Origin: Natrinema sp. HArc-T2
GTDB lineage: Archaea > Halobacteriota > Halobacteria > Halobacteriales > Natrialbaceae
Reading direction: 5' to 3'
DNA: 64,000 bases
Assembly (NCBI RefSeq): GCF_041821085.1
Contig: NZ_JBGUAZ010000004.1
Coordinates: forward strand, 1 to 64,000
The notes under the pieces are model-generated. The model had not been told where the DNA came from. It did not search any database and saw nothing but the letters and a program-made list of their open reading frames with translations. The position numbers and the translations under genes are program-made. Shown piece by piece: positions 16,731-25,001 of this stretch (within the stretch, counting starts at the first letter, position 1; each line of letters starts with the position of its first letter).

Positions 16731-17993
16731 TCATCGCCGTTCGACGACGGTCCCGTTCTCACCCACCGCGACTGCTCGGTTGCCCTCGTTGTCGACCGAG
16801 ACAGCGAGCAGCGACTCGGATGCGACCGTGTCGGCCCGCGTCCACGCTGCCATCGCTGTCCGCTCGTGGATCGTCCCGTCCGCATCGCAGACGATCGTCT
16901 CCCCCTCGCGTCGCGTGATCCCACAGATCGCTTCCTCGCCGACCCGTTCGGGCGTCCACGTTCCCCCGTCGTAGCGGTGGACGACACCGTCGTCGGCACT
17001 CACGAAACAGTCGTCTCGTCCCAGCGTCGCGAGGTTCTCGAGCGTCCCGTCGGCACCCACCGGCCCGACGCGAGCAAACGAGTCGCCGCCGTCGGTCGTC
17101 TCGAAAACGTCGTCGTTCGTATCACAGCAGTAGCCGACCGACGCGTCGGCGAGCGCAACGCCGCTCAGACTCGAGCCGCTGCCGGGCGTAACGGGCTCGT
17201 TCCAAGACAGGTCGCCATCGCGATAGCGACCCGTGAGCACTGCACCGGAGCCGTTGATCAACAGGACCGTCTCGTCGCCGGCCGGCCCGCCGACGGCGAC
17301 CCCCAGCCAGTTGTCAGTGATCTCCGCGGGTGCCGTGTAATCGGTGTGGCGACCGGTCGTCGCCTCGAGCCGGCCCACCGCGCCGCTGTCGCCGGCGACC
17401 CAGACGACCGCTCCGTCGGCCGTGGCGTCGACACCGTGAAGGTCCTCTTCCGCGGCATCCGGTCCGTCCTCGAGCGCGATTTCCCAGCCACGGTCGGCTC
17501 TGTCAGTGATTCTTCCAGCGAGAACCAGGCCGTCTTCACCCACCGCGTAGACCGCGCCCGTCGCAGTCACACAGACGTCCCGGAGCGTCGCCTCGGTGGG
17601 GACCGCGACGACGGCCCAGCGTTCGGGGGACTCAGATTCGGTCGCTCGGTCGACTGCGATGTCGTCGGCTTCGATGGCAGTGCTGCCTTCGGACTCGACG
17701 TGCTCGAGCGGCACTGTGCCCGCGTCCGTTGACCCGTCGTCGGACGCCACCGTCTCCGCTCGGTCGGTAGTGGTGTCTCTCTCGGCACGGTCAGTCGACG
17801 GTCCGCGCAGGTACAGCACGATCGGCGGCAAAACGTACGACGCGAGCGCGAGGATGGCGAACCCGCGATGGACGATCGTCAGCGTCCCGAATGCAGTCAT
17901 GCAGGCCGCCGCGACCGCGTGTATCCACGTCTGCGCGTAGCGGCGAAAGAACGGAACGAACCCCTCGACGGACGGCGCGTCGTACGTATCCAT
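16731..17993 (-). CDS. Membrane-anchored beta-propeller (Ycf48/BNR-like) protein
   Basis: 420 aa. Two hydrophobic helices at residues about 22-45 and 47-65 (AVAAACMTAFGTLTIV, FAILALASYVLPPIVLYL), then a low-complexity acidic linker. From about residue 125 there are six or so repeats of the type LRDVCVTATGAVYAVGEDGLVL, DETVLLINGSGAVLTGRY and YCCDTNDDVFETTDGGDSF. The TTDGG turns are characteristic of BNR/Ycf48-type propellers. Probably an extracytoplasmic or membrane-surface scaffold; no catalytic residues recognised. It precedes the P-type ATPase by 78 bp and may be cotranscribed. Confidence 0.68.
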   Translation of the reverse strand: MDTYDAPSVEGFVPFFRRYAQTWIHAVAAACMTAFGTLTIVHRGFAILALASYVLPPIVLYLRGPSTDRAERDTTTDRAETVASDDGSTDAGTVPLEHVESEGSTAIEADDIAVDRATESESPERWAVVAVPTEATLRDVCVTATGAVYAVGEDGLVLAGRITDRADRGWEIALEDGPDAAEEDLHGVDATADGAVVWVAGDSGAVGRLEATTGRHTDYTAPAEITDNWLGVAVGGPAGDETVLLINGSGAVLTGRYRDGDLSWNEPVTPGSGSSLSGVALADASVGYCCDTNDDVFETTDGGDSFARVGPVGADGTLENLATLGRDDCFVSADDGVVHRYDGGTWTPERVGEEAICGITRREGETIVCDADGTIHERTAMAAWTRADTVASESLLAVSVDNEGNRAVAVGENGTVVERR

Positions 17994-18073
17994 TGGTCAG
18001 ATCCGCAGCATGCGCCCCTATCCGGCTGCCAAGCAAAAGCGTGCTGCAGGCACGCGTGACGGCCCAACGACTG

Positions 18074-19591
18074 TTACAGATAGCCCAGTTCCGCGAGTCG
18101 GTCTTTCGTCCCCGCACGGATCTCGACGTCTGCTGACGCCCCGTCGTCCGATCCGCTGGCCGCCTCGAACGGGTCGAACCGTTCCTCGAGTCGGCGGCGA
18201 AGCGTGCGCGCTCGCTCGGTGTCGTCGTCGCTGCTATCAGTGTGCTCGAGCGGCTCGGCCTGGAGATGGTGAAGCCGCTCGAAGCCGTCGTCGCCGCAGA
18301 CGTATTTGTACTCGCTCGTGCGGACCGCCCGCAGCCGTCGGTCGAACGTTCGGACGCGGTCGGGAATCTCGCCGAAGCGAGCCTCGAGCCGCTCGATCGA
18401 TGGCTGCGGGGCGACGTATTCGGCGAAGACGGCCTCGCGAGCGTCGTCGCTCGAGTTGGGGTGAAGCGATCGGCTCGACCACTGCTCACGCAGTGCGGGG
18501 TCGTCGACGCCAGCGGTCTCGAGCAGCGTCGCGGGCAGATCGAGCAGTTGCACGAGATCGTGGCGTCGCTCGCCGTCGGCGAAGGGGCCGCCACAGAACA
18601 CGAGCGGGACGTTGAGTACCGTGTCGTAGAGGTTGTACTGGTGGCCGAAAAAGCCGTGCTCGCCGATGTGCTCGCCGTGGTCGCCACAGACGACGAACAG
18701 GGTGTCTTCCCACTCGCCGGCGTCCTCGAGCGCGGTCCGGAGCTGGCCGAGTTGGTGGTCGACGTAGGCAAGTTCCGCACGATAGAGGCCGCGGAGCATG
18801 GCAAATTCGCGGTCCGAGAGGTCGTACTCCTCGCAGTCGTAGGCACGGGGGTCTTGTCGGATCGCGGTCGCGTCCTCGTAGCTGGCTCCGTCGGGAAGGA
18901 ATCGCTCGGCGTGCTCCCGTGGTGGATCGTACTCGACGTGGGGTTCGATGAAGTTACAGAACAGGAAAAACGGACGGTCGCCGTCCCGACCGTCGAGCCA
19001 GTCGGCGATCCAGTCGGTTGCCCGGGCAGCGCCGTCGTCGCCCGATGGCTGTGCGAACTCGCTGTAGAGGACGTTGGCGGTGTTGACCAGCGGGTTGCCG
19101 TCGAAAAGTCGGTTTCGCATCGCCACGAGCTTCTCTCGGAGGTTCTCACCGCGAACCACGGCCCCCATGTCGGCGTCGGACTGGATGTACTGCCAGCCCT
19201 TGCGAAGGTCGTCGAACCCGCGGTCGAAACCGAACTCCTCGGTGATCCAGGTGTTGTTCGAGACACCGATCGTTTCGAATCCCGCGTCGGCGAACGCCTC
19301 GGGCAGCGTTCGCAAGTCAGCATTGAGATAGGTGTGTCCGCCGTGGGTGCCGTGCTCGGAAGGGTAGGTCCCGGTGAAGAGCGATGCATGAGAGGGCAGC
19401 GTCCAGGGCGCGGTCGCAAAGGCGCTCTCGAAGGCGGTTCCCGCCTCGGCCAAGCCCGTCAGCGTTGGCATCGGCTTCGTGTCGACGCTTTTCGCTCGAG
19501 CCGTATCGAGAACCACGAGAACGACGTTCCGCACGGTCCTATGTGGCTCGTCCTCACGTCCGTTTCCGTCTGGCATAGACGGGTACTCCAC
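18074..19591 (-). CDS. Sulfatase-family (alkaline phosphatase superfamily) hydrolase
   Basis: 505 aa. It has the conserved strand VVLVVLDTARAKSVD with the first metal Asp, the active-site loop PWTLPSHASLFTGTYPSEHG, and the metal site VVCGDHGEHIGEHGFFGHQ. In true sulfatases the loop is CxPSR; here Thr sits at the nucleophile position and His replaces Arg, as in many archaeal sulfatase-like proteins, so it may be a phosphodiesterase or phospho-transferase. No signal peptide, so probably cytoplasmic. Start at 19591 or 19576. Lies beside a PAP2 phosphatase on the same strand. Confidence 0.8.
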   Translation of the reverse strand: MEYPSMPDGNGREDEPHRTVRNVVLVVLDTARAKSVDTKPMPTLTGLAEAGTAFESAFATAPWTLPSHASLFTGTYPSEHGTHGGHTYLNADLRTLPEAFADAGFETIGVSNNTWITEEFGFDRGFDDLRKGWQYIQSDADMGAVVRGENLREKLVAMRNRLFDGNPLVNTANVLYSEFAQPSGDDGAARATDWIADWLDGRDGDRPFFLFCNFIEPHVEYDPPREHAERFLPDGASYEDATAIRQDPRAYDCEEYDLSDREFAMLRGLYRAELAYVDHQLGQLRTALEDAGEWEDTLFVVCGDHGEHIGEHGFFGHQYNLYDTVLNVPLVFCGGPFADGERRHDLVQLLDLPATLLETAGVDDPALREQWSSRSLHPNSSDDAREAVFAEYVAPQPSIERLEARFGEIPDRVRTFDRRLRAVRTSEYKYVCGDDGFERLHHLQAEPLEHTDSSDDDTERARTLRRRLEERFDPFEAASGSDDGASADVEIRAGTKDRLAELGYL

Positions 19592-19690
19592 GACAGACAG
19601 GGAAGGTCATCAGCCCGGAGTATGCAGGGCGGAAATCGTGGAAATCGTCCGTTACTGGCTCGAAGGCGGTCGATTTCGGGTACAACAGAG

Positions 19691-20629
19691 CTACTGCGAC
19701 CGAGTCGGCGAGCCCCGGACGAGTTCGCCGATGTGATCCGAGCGATACAGGACCGGTGCCGTGACGAACGCGGCGGCGGCCACTCCGAGGAGGCCGCTCC
19801 CAGCGATCACTGGCACGGCCCAGTACGAGACCGAGACGGCAGCGAGCGCGACGACGACGAGGGCCGCGACGACCGCTCTGGCAGTCAGCAGCCGACTGGC
19901 TCGGATCGGCCCGGCACCGGCCTCGAGGTCGCGAACGAGGGCGGCGAGTTGCCAGCCGGCGAACGCGCCCAGCGACGTCCCGACCAACAGGACGGCGTCG
20001 GGATCCGCCCGGGCCGGCACGAGCGAGAGCGCAGCGATGGCGACCGCGAGCGCGAATCCGACCGTGCCGCGGTGGTCCGGATACCGGTCGAAGAGTTCGG
20101 CCGCGAGCAACAGAAACGCTATCCCGACGACGATGCCGGCCACGACGTCGACGACGTAGTGAACGCCGAGTGCGACGCGGGAGAACCCGACGGCGGTGAC
20201 GATTCCCGCCGCACCGAGGTATCGCTGCCGGCGCGTGCCCACCGAGAGGTATTCGGCCAGACTCAGATAGACGATCGTCGTCATCAGGGCGTGACCGCTC
20301 GGGAAGCCGTAGCCGGTTGCCGTCGCGGTGGCCCGGTATAGCGGGTGGACCGTCTCCGGTAGCGTCTCGACTGCCACGAGCACCCGGTCGGGCCGCGAGA
20401 GCGCGAAGACCGCTTTCAGGCCCGTGATCAACGAGAGGCCGGCCAACGTCACCCCGAGAACGGTCGCGGCCTCGTCCCGGCGGTCCGGCGTTGCCGCCCA
20501 GTAGACGATGCCGACGAGGAAGCCGAGAAACCACACGTCGCCGAGCTGGGTCACCAGCCCGAGAAGCACGACACTCCAGTCGGGGGCGACCGCACGAAAC
20601 GAGTCGAACCAGCCGATCCCTCGAGACAT
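19691..20629 (-). CDS. PAP2 superfamily membrane phosphatase
   Basis: 312 aa with about nine hydrophobic helices. All three phosphatidate phosphatase motifs are present: KAVFALSRP (KxxxxxxRP), GYGFPSGHA (PSGH) and SRVALGVHYVVD (SRxxxxxHxxxD). The enzyme should dephosphorylate a lipid (pyro)phosphate at the membrane, possibly polyprenyl or archaetidyl phosphates; the substrate is not deducible. The C-terminal third is purely hydrophobic. Monocistronic in appearance, divergent from the YeiH pair. Confidence 0.9.
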   Translation of the reverse strand: MSRGIGWFDSFRAVAPDWSVVLLGLVTQLGDVWFLGFLVGIVYWAATPDRRDEAATVLGVTLAGLSLITGLKAVFALSRPDRVLVAVETLPETVHPLYRATATATGYGFPSGHALMTTIVYLSLAEYLSVGTRRQRYLGAAGIVTAVGFSRVALGVHYVVDVVAGIVVGIAFLLLAAELFDRYPDHRGTVGFALAVAIAALSLVPARADPDAVLLVGTSLGAFAGWQLAALVRDLEAGAGPIRASRLLTARAVVAALVVVALAAVSVSYWAVPVIAGSGLLGVAAAAFVTAPVLYRSDHIGELVRGSPTRSQ

Positions 20630-20711
20630 GTCCTACGGTACGGACGACGGGATACATAAACGGTTTCCGTAGCCACGACGGGAGCGTCGACGAGACCGAT
20701 GAGCCATCATC

Positions 20712-20736
20712 GATACCAGCAACAATCACTGGTATC
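20712..20736. promoter_or_regulatory. Perfect inverted repeat, candidate operator
   Basis: GATACCAG / CTGGTATC arms of 8 bp separated by 9 bp, about 75 nt upstream of the microprotein ATG at 20788 and 85 nt upstream of the PAP2 start. It lies in the shared divergent promoter region and just upstream of an AT-rich segment (GAATAACTGTTAAC). Confidence 0.5.
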
Positions 20737-20787
20737 TGGGACAGAATGAATAACTGTTAACTGCCGTGCTGTCGCTCCCTCGGATAG

Positions 20788-20925
20788 ATGTCGACCGACC
20801 GATCGTCACAGACTGGTGTCGTCAGTAGCTGGTGGTCGACGCTCGACCGCGACTGGAAGAGCGTCGTGATCGGAGCGATGATCATTGGGGTCGTCAGTGG
20901 TCTCAACCTGCAGATTCCGTGGTGA
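20788..20925 (+). CDS. 45-aa single-helix microprotein upstream of YeiH transporter
   Basis: Short gene beginning MSTDRSSQTGVVSSWWSTL. A hydrophilic Trp-containing N-terminus is followed by DWKSVVIGAMIIGVVSGLNL, one hydrophobic helix. It ends 4 bp before the ATG of the transporter gene, in a different frame, so translational coupling is likely. The Trp-rich lead-in plus helix resembles the N-terminal segment of longer UPF0324 transporters (DWWAVWIG-type), suggesting a split-off first helix. The resemblance is from memory. Confidence 0.62.
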   Translation: MSTDRSSQTGVVSSWWSTLDRDWKSVVIGAMIIGVVSGLNLQIPW

Positions 20926-20929
20926 CGAG

Positions 20930-21913
20930 ATGAACAGTCGTCGGCTGCTCCCGGGATTCGTCGCCCTCTGTCTCGGTGCCGTTCTCGCACGGTCGCTCGC
21001 CAGCACTGCTGGCGTCAACCACCTGCTCGTCGCCATCGCGCTCGGGGCTGTCGTCGCCAACGTCACCGACGTTCCGGACGGCCTCGAGCCAGGCATCGCG
21101 ACGCACAAGCTGTGGTTGAGCGCCGGGATCGTCCTGATGGGTGCGTCGATCTCGACTGCGACCCTGCTCGAGCTCGGCGGTCGCGTCTTCCTCGTCATGA
21201 TCGCCGTCGCGGCCGTCACGCTGGTCGTCGTCGAACTCCTCGCGCGAAACGTCTTCGGACTGGCCGAACGACTCGGCTCGCTGCTTGCAGCCGGGGCAAG
21301 TATCTGTGGCGTCTCTGCGGTCGTCGCGGTCGCCGGTGCCGTCCGTGCACGGGAAACACAGGTCGCCTACGCCGCGGCGACAGTGCTGCTGTTCGACGCG
21401 ATAACGATCGCCGTCTATCCGCTCGTCGGCGACCTGCTGGATCTCTCGAGTACGGTCTTCGGGGTCTGGGCCGGCGTCAGCATGTTTTCGACGGGACCGG
21501 TCGTGGCGGTCGGCTTTGCCCACTCCGAGCTGGCCGGCCAGTGGGCGACGATGACGAAGCTCTCGCGCAACGCCCTGATCGGCGTCGTCGTGCTCGCGTA
21601 CGCGAGCTACTACGCCCGGTCCGGCGACGGCAACACGCCGTCCGTACGAACTCTCTGGGCGGAGTTTCCGAAGTTCGTCGTTGGTTTTCTCGCACTTGCT
21701 GCGGTCTCGAGTCTCGGTGTCTTCTCGACGGCCCAGCAGACCTCGCTCGAGCACGCGTACAACTGGCTGTTCCTGCTGGCGTTCGTCGGTCTCGGGACGG
21801 AGATCCAACTCGGTGAGCTCCGCCAGACGGGGCTGGTACCCGCGTTCGTCGTCCTGCTGTCGTTGCTCGTCGCAAGCAGCCTCTCGCTGTTGCTCCTGCT
21901 CGTCCTGCTCTGA
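20930..21913 (+). CDS. YeiH/UPF0324 family putative sulfate exporter
   Basis: 327 aa with about ten TM helices. It shows the PF03601 family pattern: MGASISTATLLELGGRVFLVM, LLAAGASICGVSAVVAVAGAVRA, the STGPVVAVGFAHSELAGQWATMTKLSRNALIGVVVLAY stretch, and a terminal LGTEIQLGELRQTGLVP. Family members are predicted anion exporters with no firm substrate. ATG 20930 is preferred over the in-frame upstream ATG at 20885, which would overlap the microprotein. The two genes form an operon. Confidence 0.87.
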   Translation: MNSRRLLPGFVALCLGAVLARSLASTAGVNHLLVAIALGAVVANVTDVPDGLEPGIATHKLWLSAGIVLMGASISTATLLELGGRVFLVMIAVAAVTLVVVELLARNVFGLAERLGSLLAAGASICGVSAVVAVAGAVRARETQVAYAAATVLLFDAITIAVYPLVGDLLDLSSTVFGVWAGVSMFSTGPVVAVGFAHSELAGQWATMTKLSRNALIGVVVLAYASYYARSGDGNTPSVRTLWAEFPKFVVGFLALAAVSSLGVFSTAQQTSLEHAYNWLFLLAFVGLGTEIQLGELRQTGLVPAFVVLLSLLVASSLSLLLLLVLL

Positions 21914-22080
21914 TGCGAGCACCGTTGCTGGTCAGCCACTCCACGCGACAGATCGTCGTCGCCACTAGCGGCAATACTTGCTAACGGCTTCGAAACGGAT
22001 CGAGACACTGTCTCGAGACGAAAGCGCCGCCGTCGACGCCACGGAACTTACTTGACGGTGAGCGCGCAATGGACCGGCAT

Positions 22081-23235
22081 ATGTCCAACGGAGAGTTCGA
22101 AGGGTACGGTGGGCGATACGTTCCAGAGCCGCTCAAAGAGCCGCTCGAACAACTGGCGGCGGCCTACGACGACGTTGCCGCGAGCGACGAGTTTCAGTCG
22201 GAACTGCGCGGCTTGCTCGAGGAGTTCGCCGGTCGCCCGAGTCCGCTGTACTACGCGCGGAACTTAAGCGAGCGCTACGGTGCCGAGATCTATCTCAAGC
22301 GCGAGGACCTGCTCCACGGCGGTGCACACAAGGTCAACAACGCGCTCGGGCAGGCCCTGCTCGCGAAAAAGGCAGGCCGCAAGCGCCTGATCGCCGAGAC
22401 CGGGGCCGGTCAGCACGGCACCGCGACGGCGATGGTCGGGGCACTGTTGGGCCTCAAGACCGAGATCTACATGGGGAAAAAGGACATCGAGCGCCAGGAG
22501 ATGAACGTCTTCCGGATGCGACTGATGGGCGCGGAGGTCAACGAGGTCACCCGCGGGAACGCAGGTCTGGCCGACGCCGTCGACGCCGCGCTCGAGGACT
22601 TCGCCGAAAACGTCGAGGACACCCACTATCTGGTGGGCAGCGTCGTCGGCCCTGATCCGTTCCCGCGGATGGTGCGGGACTTCCAGTCGGTCATCGGCGA
22701 GGAAGCCCGCGAGCAGATCCTCGAGCGCACCGGCGAGTTACCCGACGCCGCGGTCGCTTGTGTCGGCGGCGGGTCGAACGCGATCGGCCTCTTTCATGCC
22801 TTCCGTAACGACGACGAGGTCGCGTTCTACGGTGCCGAAGGTGGCGGGAAAGGGACCGATTCGACACGACACGCTGCACCGCTCGCGGAAGGGAAAGACG
22901 AGGTCCTCCACGGGATGAAAACGCGCGTCATCGACGACGACGTCGAGGTCCACTCCGTCTCGGCGGGACTGGACTACCCCGGTGCTGGTCCCGAACACGC
23001 CATGTATCGGGCCATCGGTCGCTGTGAGTACACGGGCGTCACCGACGAGGAAGCGCTGGCTGCGTTCCGCGAACTGAGCGAAACCGAGGGGATCATTCCG
23101 GCCCTCGAGTCCAGCCACGCGATCGCCCGCGCGATCGAACTGGCCGAAGCCGACGAGCACGACACGATCCTCGTGAATCTCTCGGGACGTGGTGACAAGG
23201 ATATGGAGACGGCAGCCGCGAAGTTCGATCTCTAG
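22081..23235 (+). CDS. trpB: Tryptophan synthase beta subunit (solitary copy)
   Basis: 384-aa PLP enzyme joining indole and serine. PLP lysine in [15 protein letters not shown], catalytic Glu in [13 protein letters not shown], phosphate-binding loop [12 protein letters not shown], and the C-terminal serine segment [12 protein letters not shown]. An ATG 12 bp upstream (22069) is possible; [15 protein letters not shown] matches the usual N-terminus better. No trpA, trpC or other tryptophan gene is adjacent, so this is likely a second or relocated trpB acting alone, for example in indole salvage. Confidence 0.93.
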   Translation: MSNGEFEGYGGRYVPEPLKEPLEQLAAAYDDVAASDEFQSELRGLLEEFAGRPSPLYYARNLSERYGAEIYLKREDLLHGGAHKVNNALGQALLAKKAGRKRLIAETGAGQHGTATAMVGALLGLKTEIYMGKKDIERQEMNVFRMRLMGAEVNEVTRGNAGLADAVDAALEDFAENVEDTHYLVGSVVGPDPFPRMVRDFQSVIGEEAREQILERTGELPDAAVACVGGGSNAIGLFHAFRNDDEVAFYGAEGGGKGTDSTRHAAPLAEGKDEVLHGMKTRVIDDDVEVHSVSAGLDYPGAGPEHAMYRAIGRCEYTGVTDEEALAAFRELSETEGIIPALESSHAIARAIELAEADEHDTILVNLSGRGDKDMETAAAKFDL

Positions 23236-23264
23236 GCCGCACGTTTGTCATCCGTCGAGGGCCC

Positions 23265-23675
23265 TCAGAGGATTTTATGAACCTGTTCCGTCAGTGCAGC
23301 CGCCTCGTCGGGATCGAGCCGAGTACGGGACAGCGACAGCGACACGTCGTCGTCTGCAAACCGGGGCACGAGGTGAACGTGCGCGTGGTCGACGGTGCCG
23401 ACCAGCGACCCGCTGGTATGAAAGACACTGAACCCGTCGGGCTCGAGGGTCGCCTGCAGTGCGTCGGCGACGGTTCGCGCCGTCTCGAAGACGGTCGCCG
23501 AGCCCGGCTCGTCGCTCGTCAGGATCGCGCCCTCGTGGACCTGCGGCGCAACGAGCGTGTGCCCCGTCACGGCTGGATTTCGATCGAGAAAGGCGATGGT
23601 CCGGTCGTCCTCGTAGAGGACGTGTGCCGGCTGGTCGCCAGCGATGATTCGACAGAACTCACAGGTGTCGTTCAT
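23265..23675 (-). CDS. HIT family nucleotide-binding hydrolase
   Basis: 136 aa with the histidine triad HAHVHLVPR (HxHxHxx) near the C-terminus and an N-terminal zinc-type CEFC. Preferred start MNDTCEFCRIIAGD at 23675, because a TATA-like CCTATATG lies about 27 nt upstream and earlier in-frame ATGs would lie inside the promoter. HIT proteins hydrolyse nucleoside phosphoramidates or dinucleotides. It converges on trpB with 29 bp between stops. Confidence 0.9.
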   Translation of the reverse strand: MNDTCEFCRIIAGDQPAHVLYEDDRTIAFLDRNPAVTGHTLVAPQVHEGAILTSDEPGSATVFETARTVADALQATLEPDGFSVFHTSGSLVGTVDHAHVHLVPRFADDDVSLSLSRTRLDPDEAAALTEQVHKIL

Positions 23676-23752
23676 AGTCGAACTTTCTTTCGAGTAGACA
23701 TATAGGTATCTCCGATGCCGGCACACCGCACATCAGACGCGATCGCCGGCGC

Positions 23753-24814
23753 TTAGAGGAGGCCGTGGTCTTCCTGAAGCGTCCGGTACTGCTCGAGATA
23801 CTGGTCGGCCACTGCCGATCGGTCGTAGTCGGCGAACCGATCATCATACTCGCGGTGTTCGAGGTCGCCTGCTGCGAGGATGGCTTCGGCCAGTTCGTCC
23901 TCGCTGGTCGTCCGAAAGCCCCGATCCCAGCCCTCGACCAGTTCGTGGGCACTCGAGTTCGCGTGGTATTCGACGATTCCGACACAGCCAGCGGCGATCG
24001 CCCACAGCATCTCCGTAGGGAAGACACAGTGTTCAGCCGTCTGGGCAAAGACATGTGCGCCACGGTAAGCTGCGATCCGCTCGTCGAGTTCGAGGTCGCC
24101 GACGAACGTCACGCGATCGTCGATCCGGAGGTCGCTCGCGAGAGTCTCGTAGCGCTCTCGTTCTGGTCCGTCGCCGACGACAGTCGCCTGCCAGTCGCGA
24201 TCGCGAAGTTCGGCAAGCCCCAGCAGGAGGCTCTCGAGGTTGGCTCCCTCATCGAGACGGCGTGCATAGATCACGTCGACGTCCTCGCCCGGATCGACGT
24301 CCCGAACCCGCTCGCAGTCGATCGGGTTCGGAGCGGTTTCGATGATGCCACCATCGGCACCGATCTCTTGGGCCCACGTCGCGACGAGTTCCGACGGCGT
24401 GACGATCCGATCGGGTCGGTCAGCCGCGAGCTGCGTCCAGCGCGTCTCGGGGATGCCGTCGTCGCCGTACCACTCGAGGACCAGCGGTGTCCGTGCAAGC
24501 ACCGCTCCGACACGAGCCGCGAGCACCTGACTCGGTGGCTGTGCGCTTGTGTGGATCACGTCTGGATTCGCAGCCGCGAGCACGAACGGCAACCGGACGA
24601 GAAACGAGTGGCGGGCGTCCAGCCCGTCGACAACCGCGTGGTAGGTGATCCCCTCGCGCTCGAGGGTTGCCCCTTGATCGGTCCAGAAATCGGCACAGTA
24701 CCAGTGGACGTCGTGGCCTCGTTGAGCGAGGAGTTCGAGGATCGTCCGAAACCGCTGGTTCGTCTCGCTGTCGCGGTGGTGAGCCGTTTCGAACGAGACG
24801 AACGCGAGTCGCAT
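23753..24814 (-). CDS. Glycosyltransferase family 4 protein
   Basis: 353-aa GT-B fold enzyme that probably transfers a sugar from a nucleotide donor on the cytoplasmic face. The N-terminal domain begins MRLAFVSFETAHHRDSETN; the donor domain has VDVIYARRLDEGANLESLLLGLAELRD, ATVVGDGPERE and the E-x7-E-like region CVFPTEMLWAIAAGCVGIVEYH. A TATA box (CTATAAAAT, about 24838-24847) 28 nt upstream supports a leaderless ATG at 24814. No other sugar-pathway genes are adjacent, so the acceptor is unknown. Confidence 0.85.
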   Translation of the reverse strand: MRLAFVSFETAHHRDSETNQRFRTILELLAQRGHDVHWYCADFWTDQGATLEREGITYHAVVDGLDARHSFLVRLPFVLAAANPDVIHTSAQPPSQVLAARVGAVLARTPLVLEWYGDDGIPETRWTQLAADRPDRIVTPSELVATWAQEIGADGGIIETAPNPIDCERVRDVDPGEDVDVIYARRLDEGANLESLLLGLAELRDRDWQATVVGDGPERERYETLASDLRIDDRVTFVGDLELDERIAAYRGAHVFAQTAEHCVFPTEMLWAIAAGCVGIVEYHANSSAHELVEGWDRGFRTTSEDELAEAILAAGDLEHREYDDRFADYDRSAVADQYLEQYRTLQEDHGLL

Positions 24815-25001
24815 AGTCGACCGCCACGCAGTCCCGGGCTATAAAATCACTTCTTTCACTCGATTGGACGGTCACACCCGGCTGAACGCGCTGTGTTCGG
24901 CCTTGAGAGCGTAGTCTCGAGAGGGCAAGCGGGACGCCGAGCTCCGGCGCGAGGCTGCCGCGACCGAAATGACTACCGACTCGAGTCCGTAGGGCTCTGG
25001 C

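Noticed and set aside
20885-20930. Longer YeiH start at 20885
   Set aside because: It would overlap the 45-aa gene in another frame and add a Cys/Arg segment not seen in the family; ATG 20930 is better.
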